DNA from: an uncultured Lachnospiraceae bacterium
GTDB lineage: Bacteria; Bacillota; Clostridia; Lachnospirales; Lachnospiraceae
DNA: 43,648 bases
Direction: 5' to 3'
NCBI GenBank assembly: GCA_947650155.1
Contig: CANSUS010000030.1
Span: forward strand, 1 to 43,648
The notes below the pieces were generated by a model. The model did not search any database, was not told the DNA's origin, and saw nothing but the letters and a program-made list of their open reading frames with translations. The translations under genes were made by a program, and so were the position numbers. Shown here piece by piece: positions 18,288-26,751 of the stretch (position 1 is the first letter of the stretch; each line of letters begins with the position of its first letter).

Positions 18288-19616
18288 CTATAACATATTT
18301 CGCCTTTCTTCGCAAACCGTTTCCTGTATGATTACTTTTCTCAAAAGCCAAAGACTGAGCAGATTGGGAAGTGCCATTAAAGTATTAAACAGATCTGCAA
18401 GATTCCATACTGTTTCCAAAGAAAGTACGGCTCCCAGGTAAACCGACACAATATACGCCGTTTTATACCAGCTAATCCCTCTTTCTCCCGCCAGATATCC
18501 TGCCGCACATTCTCCATAATAACTCCATCCTATAATCGTTGCGAAAGCAAACAAAACAAGAGATACCGACAAAATATAATCCCCTCCCGGAATTTGGGAA
18601 AAGGCAAGAAAACATAATCTGTCATCTTCTATATTCCTGTAGGCTTCCGGCATTTTCAGCATACTGCTCACAATCGTAATTCCTGTAATAGCGCACATTA
18701 CGACCGTGTCCCAAAAAACACCTGTCATGGATACGATTCCCTGTCGCACCGGAGATGCTGTTTTTGCTTCTGCCGCCGATATGGCAATCGATCCCATTCC
18801 CGCCTCATTCGTAAACAATCCTTTGGAAATTCCTGTTCTGATCCCCAGGATAACCGCTGTTCCGGCAATTCCTCCCGCCACAGATCTGGATGTAAATGCG
18901 GACTTTACAATTACCCATACGGCTGCTGGGACTTCTTCTATATTGATTCCCATCAAAAACAGACAGCCTCCAAAATAGAGCAGACTCATAAACGGTACTA
19001 AAAAGGTACATACTTTCGCAATCTTCTTCGCTCCGCCCAATACAATGCTGCCGGCAAGCACTGCAGCAATCATTCCTGTCAGATGCGGTGAAACCTGAAA
19101 TTTTTCAGAAACGGCAGCGTTGATAGAATGAGACTGGACACTGCTCCCGATGCCAAAGGACGCGGCGATTGTAAAAAAAGTAAAAAGAAATGCCAGTTTC
19201 TTTTTATGTAAAACCCCTTCCAGCACATACATCGGGCCTCCCGCATAGATTCCATTTTCCTTTTTAACTCGATATTTCACAGAAAGGAAACATTCCGCGT
19301 AACAGGTTGCAATTCCAAAAATTCCAGTCACCCAGCACCAGAAAACTGCACCCGGCCCGCCTATTGCAATTGCAGTTGAAATTCCAATAATGTTCCCTGT
19401 CCCTATCGTAGCCGCAAGAGAAGTCGCAAGCGATGCAAAAGGAGACATGCTCCCCGCTTCACCATGACTCTTCGAGAAGCTTAACCGAACCCCTTCCGGA
19501 ATCTTCCGCTGTATGAATTTCAGCCGGACAGTAAAATAGACATGTGTGATAAGCAACATTAAAAGCAATATGAAACCTAAAATAGAATTTTGAAATGCAG
19601 CTGCAAGTTTTGCCAA
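18288..19616 (-). CDS. Sodium:alanine/glycine symporter family protein (AGCS)
   Basis: A 442-residue multi-pass membrane transporter. The family signature is clear: SLAATIGTGNIIGISTAIAIGGPGAVFWCWVTG at about residues 65-97, given here as a region, followed by YAECFLSVKYR. AGCS proteins import alanine or glycine with sodium. It is near the short end of the family length range. The start is a TTG with AGG about 7 nt upstream. A perfect 20-bp palindrome lies about 30 bp upstream. I looked for a glycine riboswitch, often found before such genes, and did not see one. Confidence 0.88.
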   Translation of the reverse strand: MAKLAAAFQNSILGFILLLMLLITHVYFTVRLKFIQRKIPEGVRLSFSKSHGEAGSMSPFASLATSLAATIGTGNIIGISTAIAIGGPGAVFWCWVTGIFGIATCYAECFLSVKYRVKKENGIYAGGPMYVLEGVLHKKKLAFLFTFFTIAASFGIGSSVQSHSINAAVSEKFQVSPHLTGMIAAVLAGSIVLGGAKKIAKVCTFLVPFMSLLYFGGCLFLMGINIEEVPAAVWVIVKSAFTSRSVAGGIAGTAVILGIRTGISKGLFTNEAGMGSIAISAAEAKTASPVRQGIVSMTGVFWDTVVMCAITGITIVSSMLKMPEAYRNIEDDRLCFLAFSQIPGGDYILSVSLVLFAFATIIGWSYYGECAAGYLAGERGISWYKTAYIVSVYLGAVLSLETVWNLADLFNTLMALPNLLSLWLLRKVIIQETVCEERRNML

Positions 19617-19644
19617 TGCTTTTCCTACCTTATAGAAAAAATTC

Positions 19645-19664
19645 TATCTCATATATATGAGATA
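19645..19664. promoter_or_regulatory. Perfect 20-bp palindrome upstream of the AGCS transporter
   Basis: TATCTCATATATATGAGATA is exactly self-complementary and lies 29-48 bp before the TTG start. On minus it is 14-15 nt downstream of a TTGGCA, so it overlaps the expected -10 region, consistent with a repressor site. On plus it is followed by AAG and eight T, so it could also act as a weak terminator. Confidence 0.5.
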
Positions 19665-19702
19665 AAGTTTTTTTTATTCTGCCAACCCTTACTTTTTGCA
19701 GC

Positions 19703-19771
19703 AAAAAACGGTCGTGCCGACTTCCCTGCTCCATGACATAACCACATAAATCAGGGAATTTCACACAACCG
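19703..19771 (-). terminator. Long-stem terminator after the chemoreceptor gene
   Basis: On minus, CGGTTGTG pairs with CACGACCG, and inside it TTCCCTG pairs with CAGGGAA, leaving a loop of about 23 nt; six T follow at 19708-19703. It lies 60 bp beyond the chemoreceptor stop and before the AGCS gene, so it should separate the two transcripts. The two-part stem and large loop also leave room for an attenuator of the transporter. Confidence 0.8.
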
Positions 19772-19830
19772 CTTTATTTTCTTTCACATTTTAACGCGCT
19801 GCATACAATGACGCACAGACAAAATGCTGA

Positions 19831-21132
19831 CTATAGTCCGACTTTTTCCTTCATGGAATCAATGCTGACCTTTTTTATGTATCCAACCAATTCTTCCGAA
19901 ATCCGTATCATCTTTTCCGTTGCAGAACTGCATTCGCTCGCAATCTGGCGGAACTCCTCCATATTCTCCTCTGTCTGCTTTGCGCTCTCTGCATTTTCAC
20001 TTGCAGAAGACGTCAGGGAAGTAATGCCGTTTTCCATTACGCCTCTGTGGGCATCCAACTCTTCTACTTCCATAGCAATTCCATGAATGGAACTGCTCAC
20101 ATTTCCAATCTCCCTGTTCAATGAACTGAAAATTGTTTCGGTATCCTGAATTTTCTCACTCTGCTTTGTAAATGCCTCTGACACTTCTTTTGTAATCTCC
20201 ACACTGATATCTGAATTATCCAGAAGATCTGTTACGACTTTACCAATCTGCTCTGTAGATTCCCTGGACTGGTCTGCCAAAGCCCGAATTTCCTCTGCAA
20301 CGACTGCAAATCCTTTTCCATGCTCCCCTGCCCTTGCTGCTTCAATGCTGGCATTTAAAGCAAGAAGATTTGTCTGGCTGGAAATACCTGCAATAATTTC
20401 CGTAGCTGTACGAATCTGCTGTGCCGACTGATTGGTCAGGTCTGTCTGTTTTCTGACATTTTCTATTGCCTGGCTGCTCTTTTCACTGATTGTTACCAAT
20501 TCCTTCATGATCTGCTCTACAGATACATTGTATTCTTTCATTAACTCTGCACTTTTTGTCAGTGTTTCAACATTGTCCGCTATTTTCCCGATAGAAGCGC
20601 TGATTGCATCTATCTTTTTCTTCATGTCATTTGTCTGCCCTGCCTGTGAAACGGTATTGGTTGTAATAGTCGTTACCGCTTCTCCGCTTTCTTCTACCGC
20701 TGATGTCATATTAGAAAATATGGAGCGGAAATTCTCTGACAAATCGCCTAATTCTCCGGATGCCTGCTGGATCTCTAAAATCAGCTGCGCAAAAGAAGTC
20801 ACTGTGCTCTGTACACGGCGGATCATCACTCCGATCTCATCATTACGCTCTGCCAGCTTCTTTCCTTTGGCATTAAAACTGCTTTCCGAATCCTGTTCCA
20901 TACCGGATAACACCTGTTGAAATATATCAAATATAAACTTGACAATTCCACCTATCATGCCCGCCAGTAACAGGATGCCAAGACTGATCAGCACCATCGC
21001 AACAATCGTATTGATCACTCCGTTTTCCAACAACTTCAGAACAATAATCTGCCACGCACATACTACCACCAGAATCATTGCCAACGCAAGAATAATTTTA
21101 TTACGCAAGGCCCCCTTATTTGTTTCTTCCAT
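19831..21132 (-). CDS. Methyl-accepting chemotaxis protein without ligand-binding domain
   Basis: A 433-residue chemoreceptor-type signalling protein. Two membrane segments lie close together (about residues 11-32 and 35-60), with almost no extracytoplasmic loop. A long coiled coil follows, and the conserved hairpin tip reads [19 protein letters not shown] with [18 protein letters not shown] after it. The tip binds CheA and CheW. With no sensory domain it may sense membrane or cytoplasmic state, or join mixed receptor arrays. The start is ATG 21130-21132 with GGAGGG about 8 nt upstream. A TATAAT lies at 21197-21202 on minus. It suggests the host is motile. Confidence 0.93.
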   Translation of the reverse strand: MEETNKGALRNKIILALAMILVVVCAWQIIVLKLLENGVINTIVAMVLISLGILLLAGMIGGIVKFIFDIFQQVLSGMEQDSESSFNAKGKKLAERNDEIGVMIRRVQSTVTSFAQLILEIQQASGELGDLSENFRSIFSNMTSAVEESGEAVTTITTNTVSQAGQTNDMKKKIDAISASIGKIADNVETLTKSAELMKEYNVSVEQIMKELVTISEKSSQAIENVRKQTDLTNQSAQQIRTATEIIAGISSQTNLLALNASIEAARAGEHGKGFAVVAEEIRALADQSRESTEQIGKVVTDLLDNSDISVEITKEVSEAFTKQSEKIQDTETIFSSLNREIGNVSSSIHGIAMEVEELDAHRGVMENGITSLTSSASENAESAKQTEENMEEFRQIASECSSATEKMIRISEELVGYIKKVSIDSMKEKVGL

Positions 21133-21270
21133 ATTTTTTCCCTCCGTAAAGTAATCTTTAATCACCGGAGTTACACTGCCCCGGTTATTCGGAGATATTA
21201 TATCATATTTTCCTTATAACGTATACGAAAGATTTCATTTTTATCAAATTTTCTGGAGGCCTTTCTGATT

Positions 21271-22797
21271 TTAGTATCTTTTTATCTTTTTAGAAGGTGT
21301 TTTTTCAAATTCCGTATCCCGGATTTTCAGTGCATGGATCCGCTTGTATGCAGGAATATCTTTATTAAAATCATCCAGAATCTCCTGTAATTTTGCTTCA
21401 ATGTCTTTGATCCGCTTTTTCCCTGCATATTCTAAATCAGGAAATACTTCCGCTTCAATCACATTTTCATTTTCACGGACAATAATCTCTTTAATAAGCG
21501 GATTCTGATATAATTGATTTTCCAGTTCCTCCGGTGAAACATTCTCGCCGTTTTTTAAAATAATCAGGTTTTTCTTACGTCCCGTCAGGAAAATAAAACC
21601 GTCTTCGTCCACATAGCCAAGGTCACCCGTACGCAGCCATCCGTCTACTAATGTTTCCTCTGTTTCTTCCGGCATGTTATAATAGCCAAGCATCACGCTG
21701 CTTCCCTTAACCCAAATTTCATTTTCCACTACTTTTGCTTCACAATTCGGCATTAACTTTCCAACGGAGCCTTCTTTTGACTCCCATTCCAAATTCGTAC
21801 TGATAACAGGGGAACATTCCGTCATCCCATACCCTTGTAAAATCGTAATACCATATTCTTTAAAATTTGCCACCATCTCGGGAGGCAGATAGGCTCCACC
21901 CGAAACAATTGTTTTCAAATTGCCGCCAAATGCTGATTTTGCTACCATTTTCTTTGGAAGCACACCGGTTGCCGCTTTTAGTTTGGCATAAACGGATTCA
22001 ATAATCATAGGCACAAAAAGCACAATTTCCGGCTTAAATAATTTAAAGTTTTTAGACACATGCATCACGGAATCATTGATGCAGATTATGATTCCAATAT
22101 AAATTGCCTTCAGAATATCCATTGTAAAGCAATAAGCATGATGGATGGGAAGTACTGTCATGGAAACCGTTCCTCTCGGAATTTTCATGTCCAGACAGAC
22201 TGCATTTTCGGTCAGACTTCTGTGGCTTAGCATAACGCCCTTGCTCTTTCCTGTCGTCCCGGAAGTAAAAAGAATGGCGCACATTTTATCCGGATCCAGA
22301 TCACAGGAATTCTTCCCGGGAAATTCTCCCTGATTCTCCTGTAGTAATTTTGTCAGTGCCAGCGCTTCTGTATCGCTTTCTTCTTTCTGCATGGAAATCA
22401 CATATTGTACCCCGGGACACTGCTCCTTTACGAGTTTCGCCACATCTTTGCGGAGTTCATCATACACAAACACACTGATATCCGCCCTGTTCAGTAATTC
22501 ACAGACTTCCTCTGCCGGAAGCAGCGCATCCAGCGGTACGATTACGCCGCCGCTGTTTACCGTTCCAAAATAAGTAATAATCCATTCATAAGTGGTGGGG
22601 CCTATCACCGCCACATGTTTACCGAGCATATCCTGCTTTTCCAGTACACGGCTGAATGCCTGACTGTCTTTTTTTAAATCCCGATAACTTTTTTCTACGA
22701 TTTCTTTTCCGACTTTATAGCGAAACGCTGCCTGATCCCCATAATTTTTTTCTGCATGGTCAATAATTTCTTTCATTGTACATGGTAAATTTCCCAT
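21271..22797 (-). CDS. AMP-forming acyl-CoA/acyl-ACP ligase
   Basis: Adenylate-forming enzyme of 508 residues in the ANL superfamily: it activates a carboxylic acid with ATP and loads it on a thiol. The phosphate-binding motif FTSGTTGKSKG spans about residues 167-177. QGYGMTECSP, the TGDLGYVDEDGF hinge region and the C-terminal catalytic lysine in TPSKKIKRY follow. It is the last gene of a five-gene run, 32 bp after an acyl carrier protein, so the likely acceptor is that carrier's phosphopantetheine arm. The shape is closer to fatty acyl ligases than to amino-acid adenylation domains, but the substrate cannot be read from sequence by eye. Confidence 0.88.
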   Translation of the reverse strand: MGNLPCTMKEIIDHAEKNYGDQAAFRYKVGKEIVEKSYRDLKKDSQAFSRVLEKQDMLGKHVAVIGPTTYEWIITYFGTVNSGGVIVPLDALLPAEEVCELLNRADISVFVYDELRKDVAKLVKEQCPGVQYVISMQKEESDTEALALTKLLQENQGEFPGKNSCDLDPDKMCAILFTSGTTGKSKGVMLSHRSLTENAVCLDMKIPRGTVSMTVLPIHHAYCFTMDILKAIYIGIIICINDSVMHVSKNFKLFKPEIVLFVPMIIESVYAKLKAATGVLPKKMVAKSAFGGNLKTIVSGGAYLPPEMVANFKEYGITILQGYGMTECSPVISTNLEWESKEGSVGKLMPNCEAKVVENEIWVKGSSVMLGYYNMPEETEETLVDGWLRTGDLGYVDEDGFIFLTGRKKNLIILKNGENVSPEELENQLYQNPLIKEIIVRENENVIEAEVFPDLEYAGKKRIKDIEAKLQEILDDFNKDIPAYKRIHALKIRDTEFEKTPSKKIKRY

Positions 22798-22829
22798 CTC
22801 TATGCCTCCCTGCCTGCTTTATCAGACAT

Positions 22830-23066
22830 TTAATCCGCTTCATCCTGAAGACTTTTAATATAATCAATTGCTTCTCCGACCGTTCTGATATCTGCGGCTT
22901 TCCGTTCATCCACTTCTATATCAAATTTCTCTTCAATTTCACCAATCATACTCATAAAATCAAAGGACGTAAATCCAAGGTCTTCCATAAATCTGGAATT
23001 TTCATAAATCTGATCCCTGCCCACCTCTACGTATTCACAAATCATATCTTTTAACTGATCTAACAT
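22830..23066 (-). CDS. Stand-alone acyl carrier protein
   Basis: A 78-residue, acidic helical protein. LGFTSFDFMSM carries the attachment serine (Ser34) for phosphopantetheine; the usual DSL is TSF here, so it is not the housekeeping AcpP. The start is ATG 23064-23066 with GAGGG 4-5 nt upstream. It sits between the condensation-domain gene (80 bp) and the acyl ligase (32 bp), and is probably loaded by the ligase and used by the condensation domain. Confidence 0.9.
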   Translation of the reverse strand: MLDQLKDMICEYVEVGRDQIYENSRFMEDLGFTSFDFMSMIGEIEEKFDIEVDERKAADIRTVGEAIDYIKSLQDEAD

Positions 23067-23146
23067 TTTTCCCTCATTTCTGCGTACGCTGCCACGCAAA
23101 TCATAATACTTTTTACAGTTCCATTTCTTGATATGTCATACAAATA

Positions 23147-24547
23147 TTATACGCTGTCAATAATTTCTCCTACCGTCATGTCCGGATTTTCTATTCCCTT
23201 GAATAATATTTTACACAGATAATAATATACTCTCTGCAAAGTTTCAAAAGATACGGCGCCTCTTTGATGTTCAAAGTTAAAGTTTAATCCGTTATCCTGT
23301 GCTCTGTGCATTACTGTAAGGTATAACGCATGAGCGCATGCACCGTTGGAGTACCAGGCGGATTTATATTGAATATCTCCCAGACGCTCCAGACCTTTTC
23401 CTTTTAATGTAAGCGGCTGATACGTAAGGGATAATGGTTCATAAGTCTGTCCCGACTTCAATCCATAACACTTGTTACGATATGCATAATAGGCAGTCGG
23501 ATCATAGTCTGCATGGCGGAATAACATATTCTGTCCATCCCTGATTTTTAACAGTCCTTCTAAAAAAGTATCCTCACGGGAAACTACGCTGCGGAACGGA
23601 AAACAATGAATTCTTGTACCGCCGCTTTTTTTCTCTAAAAGAGTCGCACGTCTTGCCACTGTCGTTACGATAGAAACATCCTCATTATTATTTTCTTTCT
23701 GTAAATAAGTACGAAGCCCCATCATTAAAAGGCAAACCATAGAAATATGATTTTCCTCGCAAAATCTCAGCATCCTTTCACTGGGCTCCGCTTCCAGTTG
23801 AAAAATATCAATAGCAGCATCCACATTATCCGATACATTTGTTACAGCGCGGATCTTCTTATTCTTTGTAACTTTACGCTCATTTTCTAACTGTCCGACA
23901 CCGGAAATACCGTTAAAAATCGGTTCGCTTTCCGATATCAGATTTTCAAAGAACTGAATATCTTTTTCTTTTCTTTTACTTCCTGCCTCATATGCAAGAT
24001 CTTTTTCCAGCTGTTGAATATAAGAAGTCATATCCTGCGGATAGTCAATTCCTTCATACTTCATATTACAGTAAAGTTCAATCACATCTCGCAAAAAGCA
24101 GACAATCGACTGCGCATCCATCGTCATATGATCTACAAGCATATAAACTCCCTGGTAACCGTCAGGCGTAATAATCATAATAATACGGTTTAACGGAGTA
24201 TCAAAACGTTCAAAAGGAATGGACGTCCATTCTCTCATCCTATCTTCCGCATGACATTCCTGCCAGCCTGCAAAACTGAAAAATTCAATCTCTCTTTCTT
24301 CTCTGTCTGCAATATACTGATACACGTTTCCTTTTTCATCCTGTGTAAACCTGATTCTCATCGCTTCGCATCTTGCATAGGCTCTGTAAATCGCTTCCTT
24401 CAATGCCCCAAAATCCAGACTTTGCTGTATCGTCAGACTGGTTCCGATATTCAGTACCTGCTTTTTAGGGCAAAACTGCTGATAATAAAAATGCAGCTTT
24501 TGAGCCGCCGTAAGCGGGTACAACTTTTTACCGTTTTTTTCAATCAT
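23147..24547 (-). CDS. Stand-alone condensation-domain (NRPS C-like) acyltransferase
   Basis: A 466-residue protein resembling nonribosomal peptide condensation domains and related acyltransferases. LYPLTAAQKLHFYYQ near the N-terminus is the C1-type motif. The active-site motif HHxxxDG appears as DHMTMDA (139-145), so the second, catalytic His (140) and the Asp (144) remain, while the first His is Asp and the Gly is Ala. Such proteins join an acyl group held on a carrier to an amine or alcohol. With one carrier and one ligase next to it, an acyl amide or ester product is likely. The start is ATG 24545-24547 with GGAGG 10 nt upstream; a longer frame overlaps the preceding hydrolase and lacks a ribosome site. 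Confidence 0.82.
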   Translation of the reverse strand: MIEKNGKKLYPLTAAQKLHFYYQQFCPKKQVLNIGTSLTIQQSLDFGALKEAIYRAYARCEAMRIRFTQDEKGNVYQYIADREEREIEFFSFAGWQECHAEDRMREWTSIPFERFDTPLNRIIMIITPDGYQGVYMLVDHMTMDAQSIVCFLRDVIELYCNMKYEGIDYPQDMTSYIQQLEKDLAYEAGSKRKEKDIQFFENLISESEPIFNGISGVGQLENERKVTKNKKIRAVTNVSDNVDAAIDIFQLEAEPSERMLRFCEENHISMVCLLMMGLRTYLQKENNNEDVSIVTTVARRATLLEKKSGGTRIHCFPFRSVVSREDTFLEGLLKIRDGQNMLFRHADYDPTAYYAYRNKCYGLKSGQTYEPLSLTYQPLTLKGKGLERLGDIQYKSAWYSNGACAHALYLTVMHRAQDNGLNFNFEHQRGAVSFETLQRVYYYLCKILFKGIENPDMTVGEIIDSV

Positions 24548-24566
24548 ATCAGTTAATCCTCCATTT

Positions 24567-25529
24567 TTAGTCTGCTGCATTCACAGCAATTGCCTTGAAA
24601 AATGTATCTAATTTCTGTTCATATCTTTCCTGTTCCTTATAGAAACTCTCAGCATGGGAAGCTCCGTCTACAATCATGATGTCCTTTTTGGATGCACAGG
24701 CATGATAAAGTTCGTAGCACATACTGCATGGCACAAAAGTATCCCGGTTTCCATGAATAAACAAAATAGGAACTTTGGCTTTCTTTACTTCTTCTGCCGC
24801 ATTGCACTGTTTCAGACTGTAACCTGCCTGAGTCTGCACCATTTTATCAGCTGCCGTCAAAATCGGCGCCGCCGGAATATGGTACATTTTTCTAAGTACA
24901 TGTGCAAATACTTCCCATGCGGAAGTAAACGCACAGTCAGAAACAATGGCCTTTACCTGAGAAGGCAGTGCAAGACCGCTTGTCATCAAGACAGTAGCTC
25001 CTCCCATAGAAACCCCATGCAGACAGATTTCACAATCCTCCCCTGTCTCATTTATCACGTAGCGAATCCACTCCATCGCATCTTCTCTGTCCAGACAGCC
25101 GAATCCGATATATTTTCCCTCGCTGTCTCCATGCGCACGTTCATCTACTAACAGTACACTGTAACCATGTGCAAAATAAAAATTGCTGACTCCGATCAGA
25201 TCATTCATTCCTTTTCCGGTATATCCATGAAATCCGATCATAACCTTTTTGCTGCTTCCCTTTTGAAAAAATGTACCATGAAGCTTTAATCCATCTTTTG
25301 ACCGTATAAACACATCCTCATGTTTTCTTTCCAGTACAGGTTCCTTCAGGCTTTTTATTTTTTCAGCATATATGCTCCAATCAGTTCCGGACATTTTCAT
25401 CGTTCTTTCCGTAACGGCATTCTGCCTGATTATAGTCCTTCTAAAAAAATATGCCGCAATTCCTTCTGTTAAAGCTGCCGTTCCTAAAACTGCCGCACCC
25501 GCTGTTACAGCCCATTGATATCCTTTCAT
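24567..25529 (-). CDS. Alpha/beta hydrolase with N-terminal membrane anchor
   Basis: A 320-residue protein with a hydrophobic N-terminal segment (about residues 5-25) and an alpha/beta hydrolase domain. HGYTGKGMND is the oxyanion region, GVSMGG holds the nucleophile serine, and the Asp of GNRDTFVP and the His of ASHAES complete the triad. It resembles membrane-bound serine aminopeptidase/BEM46-like hydrolases. It lies 19 bp before the condensation-domain gene and could release, trim or accept the acyl product at the membrane. The start is ATG 25527-25529 with GGGAG 5 nt upstream. Confidence 0.85.
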   Translation of the reverse strand: MKGYQWAVTAGAAVLGTAALTEGIAAYFFRRTIIRQNAVTERTMKMSGTDWSIYAEKIKSLKEPVLERKHEDVFIRSKDGLKLHGTFFQKGSSKKVMIGFHGYTGKGMNDLIGVSNFYFAHGYSVLLVDERAHGDSEGKYIGFGCLDREDAMEWIRYVINETGEDCEICLHGVSMGGATVLMTSGLALPSQVKAIVSDCAFTSAWEVFAHVLRKMYHIPAAPILTAADKMVQTQAGYSLKQCNAAEEVKKAKVPILFIHGNRDTFVPCSMCYELYHACASKKDIMIVDGASHAESFYKEQERYEQKLDTFFKAIAVNAAD

Positions 25530-25543
25530 CCTGACTCCCATCC

Positions 25544-25559
25544 GCCTGCTTAAGCAGGC
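25544..25559. promoter_or_regulatory. 16-bp palindrome just before the hydrolase start
   Basis: GCCTGCTTAAGCAGGC is perfectly self-complementary and ends 14 nt before the hydrolase ATG, next to its GGGAG. In RNA it would form a GC-rich hairpin in the 73-nt gap between the SCP2-like gene and the hydrolase gene. It may protect or process the message, or tune hydrolase translation. Confidence 0.5.
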
Positions 25560-25602
25560 ATTCAAACACAAACCTCCACAAATTCACCGATTAAAAAATC
25601 TT

Positions 25603-25923
25603 TTATTTCGTAAATTTCTGCAACAATAACGCCTTGTCAATGTTTCCGTCCACTTTCAGTTTTCCGGTCGTAAATGCAAATACCGCATCCAGTTCCCCCT
25701 TCGCTATTTTTAACAAAGTATCCGCCGTCATCGTAAAAAGCACATCTCTGTCAAAATATTCATAGGGTTCAATCGAAAGCTTTCCTTCTGATACTTCCGC
25801 ATAAAAAGCGCCCTCTGCCTCTCCCGTCACATTAAACTGATATGCCAGATGTTCTTTCATCCCACTGACATCCGCTTTCATAAAAATATTTCGTATCTCA
25901 TCTATTAACTGTTCGTATGTCAT
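25603..25923 (-). CDS. SCP2 sterol-binding-like protein
   Basis: A 106-residue protein of the SCP2-like fold, which binds lipids or acyl-CoA in a hydrophobic tunnel. LSIEPYEYFDRDVLFTMTADTLLKIAKGELDAVFAFTTGKLKVDGNIDKALLLQKF is the diagnostic half (residues about 50-105; named here by its GKLKVDG motif). It is the first gene of the TetR-adjacent operon and has its promoter 70-90 bp upstream. A lipid-carrier role for the product or substrate of the neighbouring ligase and condensation enzymes is an inference. The start is ATG 25921-25923. Confidence 0.82.
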   Translation of the reverse strand: MTYEQLIDEIRNIFMKADVSGMKEHLAYQFNVTGEAEGAFYAEVSEGKLSIEPYEYFDRDVLFTMTADTLLKIAKGELDAVFAFTTGKLKVDGNIDKALLLQKFTK

Positions 25924-25955
25924 CCTTTCCCATTCTCCTTCCACATAAGAATTTA

Positions 25956-25973
25956 TTCGACCACCAGTCGAAC
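25956..25973. promoter_or_regulatory. TetR-type operator, left copy
   Basis: TTCGACCACCAGTCGAAC is an imperfect inverted repeat (TCGAC / GTCGA). It lies just downstream of the operon's start site and 44 bp from a near-identical right copy. Confidence 0.75.
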
Positions 25974-25986
25974 TGTTAACAAAGTT

Positions 25987-26015
25987 ACTGTAACACTTTT
26001 TCGACCGCCGGTCAA
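25987..26015 (-). promoter_or_regulatory. Promoter of the SCP2-hydrolase-C-ACP-ligase operon
   Basis: On minus, TTGACC (26010-26015) and TACAGT (25987-25992) are separated by 17 nt. The -35 element lies inside the right-hand TetR-type operator, so repressor binding there would block polymerase. Confidence 0.65.
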
Positions 26016-26017
26016 GT
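26000..26017. promoter_or_regulatory. TetR-type operator, right copy
   Basis: TTCGACCGCCGGTCAAGT contains the palindrome GACC-GC-CGGTC-like core typical of TetR family sites, in the same orientation as the left copy and covering the operon's -35 element. It is 70 bp upstream of the tetR start, so autoregulation is likely. Confidence 0.75.
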
Positions 26018-26085
26018 TAAAGTATTCACTATTTTGAATATTTGTGTTAAAATCAAAAAAACAGCTGGAAACGAGGACAGAAATC

Positions 26086-26694
26086 ATGCAGAATAATAAC
26101 AAGAAAGAAAAAATCATAGATGCCATGCAGCGGCTTATGAATAAAAAAAGCGCCCAGTCTATCTCTGTCAGCGACATTGCAAAGGAAGCCGGCATCGGCA
26201 AAGGAAGCATTTATTATTATTTTGAATCAAAGGAAGAAATTATCAACAGCGTCATCGAGCGTTCCCATGCTCAAATCATCGAAGCGAGCAAACAGTTGAT
26301 CGTTGATTCATCTCTGGATGCATTAACGAAACTACAGTTGATCTTTAAAGCCTGCAGAGAATCCTCATTGGAATTATTCCGTCAGGAGTCTATGAATTTC
26401 TTTGAAAAACAGCAAAGCGCCCTGCTTCACCGACGTTATGTGGAGATTATGACAACCAGCCTCCGCCCCGTAGTGGCAGACATCATTAAGCAGGGAAATT
26501 CTGAAGGCTGTATGCACTGCAATACACCGGAAGAAACTGCCGAGATCGTTTTAATTCTTCTGACTGTACTTTTGGATAGTCCTCTGGTACAGGGTCATCC
26601 TGAAAAAATAAACTCCACGCTTTCTGCTCTCTCTGATATGCTGGAGAAAAGTTTTGAAATAGAAAAAGGGCATCTGGATTATCTCCACATATAA
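26086..26694 (+). CDS. TetR/AcrR family transcriptional regulator
   Basis: A 202-residue regulator. The N-terminal helix-turn-helix is clear (SVSDIAKEAGIGKGSIYYYF, about residues 26-45), followed by the SKEEI helix and a helical ligand-binding domain I cannot assign. It is divergent from the five-gene acyl-ligase operon, with two matching operators between them, so it most likely represses that operon until a lipid or product signal binds. The start is ATG 26086-26088 with GAGG about 9 nt upstream; a longer frame from 26044 would run through low-quality sequence. It is convergent with the NSS transporter gene. Confidence 0.9.
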   Translation: MQNNNKKEKIIDAMQRLMNKKSAQSISVSDIAKEAGIGKGSIYYYFESKEEIINSVIERSHAQIIEASKQLIVDSSLDALTKLQLIFKACRESSLELFRQESMNFFEKQQSALLHRRYVEIMTTSLRPVVADIIKQGNSEGCMHCNTPEETAEIVLILLTVLLDSPLVQGHPEKINSTLSALSDMLEKSFEIEKGHLDYLHI

Positions 26695-26751
26695 AAAATA
26701 ATCCTGCCCTTTTCTTACTTTCAAATTTTTAATTTATTGCATAATCCATCG

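Noticed and set aside
19617-19830. Glycine riboswitch before the AGCS symporter
   Set aside because: No tandem aptamer motifs are visible; the strong hairpin there is better explained as the terminator of the chemoreceptor gene.
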